From Streptomyces sp. LHD-70 (GTDB lineage: Bacteria; Actinomycetota; Actinomycetes; Streptomycetales; Streptomycetaceae): a stretch of 64,000 nt of DNA. Shown one piece after another: positions 60,101 through 64,000 of the stretch; position 1 is the first letter of the stretch; every line of letters begins with the position of its first letter. The stretch covers positions 144,750-208,749 of the forward strand of contig NZ_JAVIFW010000015.1 in assembly GCF_031157275.1 (NCBI RefSeq). Direction: 5' to 3'. The notes under the pieces were generated by a model. That model worked only from the letters and a program-made list of their open reading frames with translations, was not told the origin of the DNA and searched no databases. The position numbers were made by a program, and so were the translations under genes.

Positions 60101-60378
60101 TCGTACCCCGGCGCGCGGGAGGCGACCAGGGAGCGGCCTCCGGGCTCGGCGGCCTCCAGGGCGCGGCGCAGCTGCCACACCTTCGTCTGGAGTACGCCCT
60201 GCGGGTTGTTGGGGAGCTTCTCGCCCCACAGGTCCTCGATCAGCCGGTCGGCGGAGACCGGGCCGCCGCGGTGCGCCAGGAGATAGGCGAGCAGGGCGCG
60301 GACCTTCAGCTCGGGGACCCTGACCTCCGCCCCGTCGGCCGTCCACACCCCTAGCGGTCCCAGCACCCCCAAACGCAT
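57121..60378 (-). CDS. large SARP/AfsR-type transcriptional regulator
   Basis: A 1085-residue regulator. Residues 1-95 form a winged-helix DNA-binding domain (LKVRALLAYLLAHRGGPVSA then LIEDLWGEKLPNNP). Residues 98-245 form the BTAD domain, ending with RTRLVDELGIDPGPELTALH. An NB-ARC-type ATPase follows, with P-loop TGPGGVGKTQ at 296-305 and LLVLDNCEHV. The C-terminal 400 residues are TPR-like helical repeats. Large SARPs of this shape usually activate antibiotic clusters. It binds direct heptamer repeats in general; I did not find a clear set here. A 24-bp palindrome lies 17 bp before its ATG. Confidence 0.93.
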   Translation of the reverse strand: MRLGVLGPLGVWTADGAEVRVPELKVRALLAYLLAHRGGPVSADRLIEDLWGEKLPNNPQGVLQTKVWQLRRALEAAEPGGRSLVASRAPGYELSTGPDMVDADRFQDLLARARAEAEPRSRAALLADALALWRGPAFADFADEDFTRPVAARLEEQRLTAVEDQADTRLDLGEHALVADELSDLVVLHPLRERLRAAHIRALYLAGRQDEALRGYTDLRTRLVDELGIDPGPELTALHRSILAQDPALVAPPSPATSAARPPSTIPAALTELVGRDEAVRELRSLLATHRLVTLTGPGGVGKTQLALATAGRLDETFPGGVHLVELAALDPAPTASGPGRTDVHDAVRVVLGLRDDTAQPGDALPELAARIAHALGGRPALLVLDNCEHVAEPVAELAGRLLKAAPALRILATSQVPLGITGERLEEVPPLRRPDSTEGLSAADVREFSAVELFVARATAAAPRFVLDEHTLDAVVSICTRLDGIPLALEMAATRVRALGVAELAARLDDRFHLLAVGSRGAPQRQRTLRAMIDWSWELLGDREQAVLRRLAVHSDGCTLTAAEQLCAGADVDAADVLDLLARLVDGSLLVMTDGAEGPRYRMLESVAAYASERLAESDESAALQRGHRGYYTELAERAEPNLRGHGQRQWLRRLDAENANLRSALESAVRAGDGERALRLVNALAWYWYLRGRNGEAQRSLTQALSTAGDAPPPLVAKASGWLGGFRLLLGGSSDPVSEYRSALQAYENVDDPLGRARAEWFVASNLYGVGDPAPSRQLNESALTTFRSFGDRWGAAAALAIRSFHAQLGGDLDAVLRHGEHSLELFRELGDQWGQLRAMAQLQGLAEVRGEYDKAGRLRREGLRMAEDLELWPQVTSQLAGIGRIALLTHDYPRAREFHERARRLAVGQADKFGEQYAEIGLGMGARREGDLDAAETHMLHVLEIHREMGYEPETPPLILVELGFVAELRGEPDTALKLQLDALAAARGSGTRSIALCLEGLAGARALTGEAENAALLLGVAAAARRSVGAPLPEGERGDIARIEKRARTALDDTRFDAAYARGEAMSVADALGDPALTGSH

Positions 60379-60395
60379 GCGACCAGGCTATCCGA

Positions 60396-60419
60396 CTCCT
60401 CTCGGCGGGCCGAGAGGAG
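60396..60419. promoter_or_regulatory. 24-bp palindrome in the SARP leader
   Basis: An 11-bp perfect inverted repeat (60396-60406 with 60409-60419) has only two central bases, in the gap between the divergent SARP (start 60378) and FMN reductase (start 60496) genes. It could be an operator for a repressor or a hairpin that limits SARP translation. Confidence 0.6.
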
Positions 60420-60495
60420 ACCGAGAGCGGGCCGGGAGGGGTGGCGCGCAGAGTGTGATTCCGACGGAGTCCCGGCGTCCAGGAAGGAGCCCCCC

Positions 60496-61080
60496 ATGCC
60501 GGATCGCAAACTGAACCTGGCCGTGGTCATCGGCAGTACCCGTTCCGGCCGCTTCGGGCCCGTGCCCGCCCAGTGGATCGCCGCCGAGGCGGCGGGGCGG
60601 GACGACTTCGACGTGGACGTGATCGACCTGGCCCAGGTGTGGCTGCCCGATGTGCTGCCGCAGAGCTTCGACGGTTCGCTGCCGCCCGCCGTGCTCGACC
60701 TCTCCCCCTGGCTGACCCGGGCCGACGCGTTCGTGATCGTCACGCCGGAGTACAACCACAGCTTCCCGGCCTCGCTGAAGAACGCCATCGACTGGTACGT
60801 GGACGAGTGGAAGGCGAAGCCGGTCGCGTTCGTCTCCTACGGCGGTGTCGCAGGCGGCGTGCGCGCGGTGTCCGATCTGCGCGCCATCTTCCCCGAACTG
60901 CACGCCGTCACCGTCCGGGACGCCGTCTGCTTCCCCCACTGCCGGGAGAAGTTCGATGCCGAGGGCAACCCCAAGGACCCCGAGGGCTGCGCCGCCGCGG
61001 CCAAGGCCATGCTCGACCAACTCTCCTGGTGGGCCCATGTGTTGCGCGACGCCCGCGCCCACAAGCCGTATCCGGGCTAG
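60496..61080 (+). CDS. NADPH-dependent FMN reductase-like protein
   Basis: A 194-residue flavodoxin-fold reductase with VVIGSTRSGRFGPVPAQWI (phosphate loop), VIVTPEYNHSFPASLKNAIDW (the FMN signature) and PVAFVSYGGVAGGVRA. It matches NADPH-dependent FMN reductases and azoreductase/quinone-reductase relatives. It may supply reduced flavin to an oxygenase or reduce a quinone-type aglycone. AAGGAG stands before the ATG at 60496. It precedes the exporter by 145 bp of repeat-rich sequence. Confidence 0.9.
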   Translation: MPDRKLNLAVVIGSTRSGRFGPVPAQWIAAEAAGRDDFDVDVIDLAQVWLPDVLPQSFDGSLPPAVLDLSPWLTRADAFVIVTPEYNHSFPASLKNAIDWYVDEWKAKPVAFVSYGGVAGGVRAVSDLRAIFPELHAVTVRDAVCFPHCREKFDAEGNPKDPEGCAAAAKAMLDQLSWWAHVLRDARAHKPYPG

Positions 61081-61099
61081 TCCCGCACACGTACGTACG

Positions 61100-61198
61100 T
61101 AGGCACCGCACCGCACCGCACACCTCGCTCGTGCCGCACGCACAACACCCGCAGAACCCGCAGAACCCGCAGCACCCGCAGCACCCACCGACACACCC
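61100..61198 (+). repeat. short tandem repeats before the exporter gene
   Basis: Within the 145-bp gap are ACGT repeats at about 61090-61101, a CACCG run near 61104-61120, and at 61146-61188 five imperfect copies of a nine-base unit resembling CCCGCAGAA. This repeat-rich leader lies before GGAAGGA and the exporter ATG. Confidence 0.6.
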
Positions 61199-61225
61199 GG
61201 TTTCAAGCTCCCCGGAAGGATTCCC

Positions 61226-62830
61226 ATGTCTTCGAACGCCCCCGAGGCTCCCGTCCGGAAGGCCGGGTCACGGGAATGGCTGGGGCTCGCCGTCCTGGCC
61301 CTGCCCACCCTGCTGATCTCGCTTGACCAGAGCGTGCTCTACCTGGCGCTGCCGCACCTGGCCGAGGGGCTGCAGCCGACCGGCACGCAGACGCTGTGGA
61401 TCATGGACATCTACGGCTTCCTGATCGCCGGATTCCTGATCACCATGGGCACCCTGGGTGACCGGATCGGCCGCCGCAAGCTGCTGATGATCGGTGCCGT
61501 GGCCGTCGGCCTCACCTCGGTCGCGGCCGCGTACTCCACCAGCGCCGAAGGGCTGATCGTCACCCGCGCCCTGCTGGGCATCGCCGCCGCGACGCTGATG
61601 CCGTCCACGCTCGCCCTGATCAGCAACATGTTCCAGGACCCGCACCAGAAGGGCCGGGCCATCGCCGTGTGGGCCAGCTGCTTCATGGGCGGCACCGCGC
61701 TCGGCCCGGTCGTCGGCGGCACGCTCCTCGAGTACTTCTGGTGGGGCTCGGTCTTCCTGCTCGGCGTGCCCGTGATGGTGGTGCTGCTGATCGTCGCGCC
61801 GCTGCTGCTGCCGGAGTACAAGGACCCGAACGCCGGCCGGATCGACCTGCCCAGCGTGCTCCTCTCGATGGTGTCGATCCTCTCGGTCATCTACGGCCTG
61901 AAGGAGCTCGCCCGGTACGGCTTCGAAGCGCTGCCGCTCGCCGCGATCGTGGTCGGTGTGGCCGTCGGCTGGGTGTTCGTGAAGCGGCAGGGCAAGCTGG
62001 AGCACCCGCTGCTCGACCTGAAGCTGTTCCGGGTGGCCACCTTCACCGCCGCGCTGCTGATCCTTATGGTGTCGATGCTCGGCACCGGCGGCGGCTACCT
62101 GTTCATCACCGGCTTCCTGCAGATGGTGGAGGGTATGTCGCCGATGGAGGCGGGCCTGTGGATGGTGCCTGCCGCAGTCGCGTCGATCCTCGCCGCCCAG
62201 GTGGCTCCCGCCCTCGCCCAGCGCTTCCAGCTCGGCACCGTGATCGGGGCGTCCCTGCTCATCGGCATGACCGGTTACGCGATGCTCGCCTTCGTCGACC
62301 CGGTCGCCGGGCTGCCGCTGCTCCTCGCCGGCTTCGTGATCATCTTCATCGGTGTCGGTACGTTCGGTGCGCTCGGCACCGGCATGGTCGTCGGGTCCGC
62401 GCCGCCCGAGCGGGCCGGCTCCGCGGCCGCCCTCTCCTCCATCAGCGGTGACCTGGGCACCGCCCTCGGTATCGCCACACTCGGCAGCCTCGGCACGGCC
62501 GTCTACCGCGGCTCGGTCGAGCCGCCCGCCGAGGTCCCGGCCGGTGCCGCCGACGCCGCCGGAGTCAGCATGGAGGAGGCCCTCAACGCGGCCCGCACGC
62601 TTCCCGGCGACGCCGCCGACAGCCTGCTGACCGCCGCCGAGGACGCCTACACCAGCGGGCTCAACGCGATCGGCGTCGCCTGCGCCGTCATCACCGCCGT
62701 CAGCGCGACCATCGCCCTGACCATGCTGCGCAAGCGCCGCGCGGCCGGCGGCTCCGACGACGTACCGCCGCAGGAGCAGGAGAAGGAGACGGTGGACCGG
62801 GAGGCCGAGAAGTCGCTGTCGGCCACCTGA
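61226..62830 (+). CDS. DHA2-family (14-helix) MFS drug exporter
   Basis: A 534-residue exporter with about 14 helices. Motifs: LDQSVLYLALPHLAEGLQPT in helix 1 (D-x-T-relative), GTLGDRIGRRKLLMIGA as motif A, and GTALGPVVGGTLLEYFWWGS as motif C, the antiporter signature. A long loop follows helix 13 (about 430-475), and the acidic tail is cytoplasmic. It probably exports the cluster product and gives self-resistance. GGAAGGA precedes the ATG at 61226. Confidence 0.93.
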   Translation: MSSNAPEAPVRKAGSREWLGLAVLALPTLLISLDQSVLYLALPHLAEGLQPTGTQTLWIMDIYGFLIAGFLITMGTLGDRIGRRKLLMIGAVAVGLTSVAAAYSTSAEGLIVTRALLGIAAATLMPSTLALISNMFQDPHQKGRAIAVWASCFMGGTALGPVVGGTLLEYFWWGSVFLLGVPVMVVLLIVAPLLLPEYKDPNAGRIDLPSVLLSMVSILSVIYGLKELARYGFEALPLAAIVVGVAVGWVFVKRQGKLEHPLLDLKLFRVATFTAALLILMVSMLGTGGGYLFITGFLQMVEGMSPMEAGLWMVPAAVASILAAQVAPALAQRFQLGTVIGASLLIGMTGYAMLAFVDPVAGLPLLLAGFVIIFIGVGTFGALGTGMVVGSAPPERAGSAAALSSISGDLGTALGIATLGSLGTAVYRGSVEPPAEVPAGAADAAGVSMEEALNAARTLPGDAADSLLTAAEDAYTSGLNAIGVACAVITAVSATIALTMLRKRRAAGGSDDVPPQEQEKETVDREAEKSLSAT

Positions 62831-62852
62831 CAGACGCCCGTACGACGACCCG

Positions 62853-62888
62853 ACGCCGGTCCCGCGACCTTCCTCGCGGGGCCGGCGT
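62853..62888 (+). terminator. terminator hairpin after the exporter
   Basis: A 15-bp stem (62853-62867 with 62874-62888), with one G-T pair and a six-base loop, begins 23 bp after the exporter stop. Confidence 0.8.
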
Positions 62889-62975
62889 TCCGTCGGTCCC
62901 GGCCCGGGGGCGGAACTGACAGAGTGTGCCGCGCGGGGCCGACCGGGGCGGCCGGGCCGGGGCACAATCCGGCCT

Positions 62976-63953
62976 ATGTTTGCCGCGTACATCGAAGAGT
63001 TCGGCCCGCCGGATCTGATCCGCTACGGCGAGCTGCCCGCCCCCCGGCCCGGACCGACCGACGTGCTCGTGGACGTCGAGGTCAGCGCCGTCAATCATGT
63101 CGACACCTTCGTCCGCTCCGGTGCCTGGCGCACCGACGTACCGCTGCCGTTCGTGATCGGCCGCGATCTGGTGGGCACCGTCGCCGCGACCGGCACCTCG
63201 GTCGTGGGCTTCTCGCCCGGTGACCGGGTCTGGTGCAACAGCCTCGGCTACGGCGGCCGTCAGGGCGCCGCCGCCGAGCAGGCCCTGGTCGCCGCCGACC
63301 GGCTCTACCACCTGCCCGACGGGGTCGCGGCCGCCGGCGCCGTGGCCCTGGCCCACCCGGCGGCCACCGCCTACCTCGCCCTGTTCACGCACGGCAGGCT
63401 CCGCGTCGGCGAGACCGTGGTGGTCCTCGGCGCGGGCGGCAACGTGGGCAGCGCCCTGGTCCTGATGGCCGCGCGCGCCGGCGCCCGGGTCGTCGCCGTG
63501 GCCGGTGCGCACAGCGCCGACCACGTACGGGCCCTGGGCGCCGCGGAGTTCGTCGACTACCGGGACCCCGACGTCGCGGGCCGTATCCGTGCCGCGGCCC
63601 CGCAGGGGGTCGGCATGTACCTGGACACCTCCGCCCGCAACGACCTGACGACCGCCGTGGACCTGCTCGCCCGGCGCGGCCGGATCGTGCTGCTCGCCGG
63701 GATGACCACAAGCCCGGTGCTGCCCGCGGGCCGTCTGTACGTCAAGGACTGCTCGGTCGTCGGCTTCGCCATCTCGCAGGCCTCCGCGGACGAACTCGCC
63801 GAGGCCGCACAGCACATCAACCGGCTCCTCGCCGACGGCTCGCTGCGGCCCGCCGGGGTCACCGAGATGCCGCTCAGCGAGGCGGCCGCGGCGCACCGCC
63901 TCCTCGACGAGGGCAAGGCCCGCGGAAAGGTCGTGCTGCGTACGGGCACATGA
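62976..63953 (+). CDS. zinc-independent quinone oxidoreductase (MDR family)
   Basis: A 325-residue medium-chain reductase of the NADPH:quinone reductase type. It opens MFAAYIEEFGPPDLIRYGEL. It has no structural-zinc cysteine cluster, and the cofactor loop is VVVLGAGGNVGSALVLMAAR. VNHVDTFVRSGAWR and GRDLVGTVAATGTSV are typical. It may reduce an enone or quinone in the product. Its stop is 13 bases before the terminal palindrome. No strong ribosome-binding site precedes the ATG at 62976. Confidence 0.9.
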   Translation: MFAAYIEEFGPPDLIRYGELPAPRPGPTDVLVDVEVSAVNHVDTFVRSGAWRTDVPLPFVIGRDLVGTVAATGTSVVGFSPGDRVWCNSLGYGGRQGAAAEQALVAADRLYHLPDGVAAAGAVALAHPAATAYLALFTHGRLRVGETVVVLGAGGNVGSALVLMAARAGARVVAVAGAHSADHVRALGAAEFVDYRDPDVAGRIRAAAPQGVGMYLDTSARNDLTTAVDLLARRGRIVLLAGMTTSPVLPAGRLYVKDCSVVGFAISQASADELAEAAQHINRLLADGSLRPAGVTEMPLSEAAAAHRLLDEGKARGKVVLRTGT

Positions 63954-63968
63954 CACGACGACGGGCGA

Positions 63969-64000
63969 CGGCCCGGTGCGCAGCGCTGCGCACCGGGCCG
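63969..64000 (+). terminator. 32-bp perfect palindrome at the window edge
   Basis: Bases 63969-63984 are the exact reverse complement of 63985-64000. It lies 15 bp after the quinone reductase stop and is probably a terminator, perhaps for a convergent gene beyond the window too. Confidence 0.85.

Noticed and set aside
57019..60354. Long + strand frames opposite the SARP gene (57019-58524 and 58837-60354)
   Set aside because: Both mirror the codon bias of the regulator and contain no motif; the minus-strand gene has three intact domains.

Overview
The window is high-GC (about 70 percent), with GTG starts, long open frames on both strands, a SARP-type regulator and Tat-exported enzymes. This fits the chromosome of a Streptomyces or close relative, probably an accessory or arm region. 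I see no rRNA or tRNA gene and no CRISPR array. Long frames antisense to real genes are composition shadows and are left out.

Left part (1-21 kb): a catabolic locus and a conflict-type locus among transposon debris. The debris is a broken tniB-like ATPase, a truncated rve-type transposase, a flavin-reductase tail, a sulfate-exporter tail, an IS630 tail, an NlpC/P60 hydrolase wreck and an ISL3 transposase with an in-frame stop. Between these lie (i) an AraC-type regulator divergent from a set for an unknown carboxylate (BKACE enzyme, CMD-family protein, MFS carrier, SDR, acyl-CoA ligase), (ii) a glutathione peroxidase and a second CMD-family protein, and (iii) a three-gene minus-strand cassette of a 27-residue peptide, a Trypco1-type protein and a 1476-residue trypsin-nSTAND1-propeller membrane protein. 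The cassette is my best candidate for an undescribed defence or signalling system.

Middle (21-35 kb): a compact operon for an unknown polyol or sugar acid (CsbX/RbtT-type carrier, two FGGY kinases, histidine phosphatase, D-2-hydroxyacid dehydrogenase) with a divergent DeoR regulator. Then come an NmrA-like protein, a YceI protein with an extra domain, a small toxin-antitoxin-like pair, and an Lrp regulator divergent from a permease-methyltransferase pair.

Right part (35.5-64 kb): biosynthetic. An operon sbnA-sbnB (L-2,3-diaminopropionate) plus a FAD/NAD(P) enzyme and an LctP-type permease is split by a TnpB transposon. Next is an operon ispE-korA-korB. Divergent from it runs a deoxysugar and glycosylation operon (C-methyltransferase, degenerate SDR, FAD oxidoreductase, glycosyltransferase, 3,5-epimerase, Gfo/Idh reductase). 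It is followed by an MpaB-family oxygenase, a Tat-exported bicovalent FAD oxidase, an imine-reductase-like enzyme, a SARP regulator, an FMN reductase, a DHA2 exporter and a quinone oxidoreductase. No PKS, NRPS or terpene synthase is visible, so either the scaffold gene lies outside the window or the chemistry is unusual. Strong hairpins mark several transcription-unit borders, and two palindromes between divergent genes look like operators.
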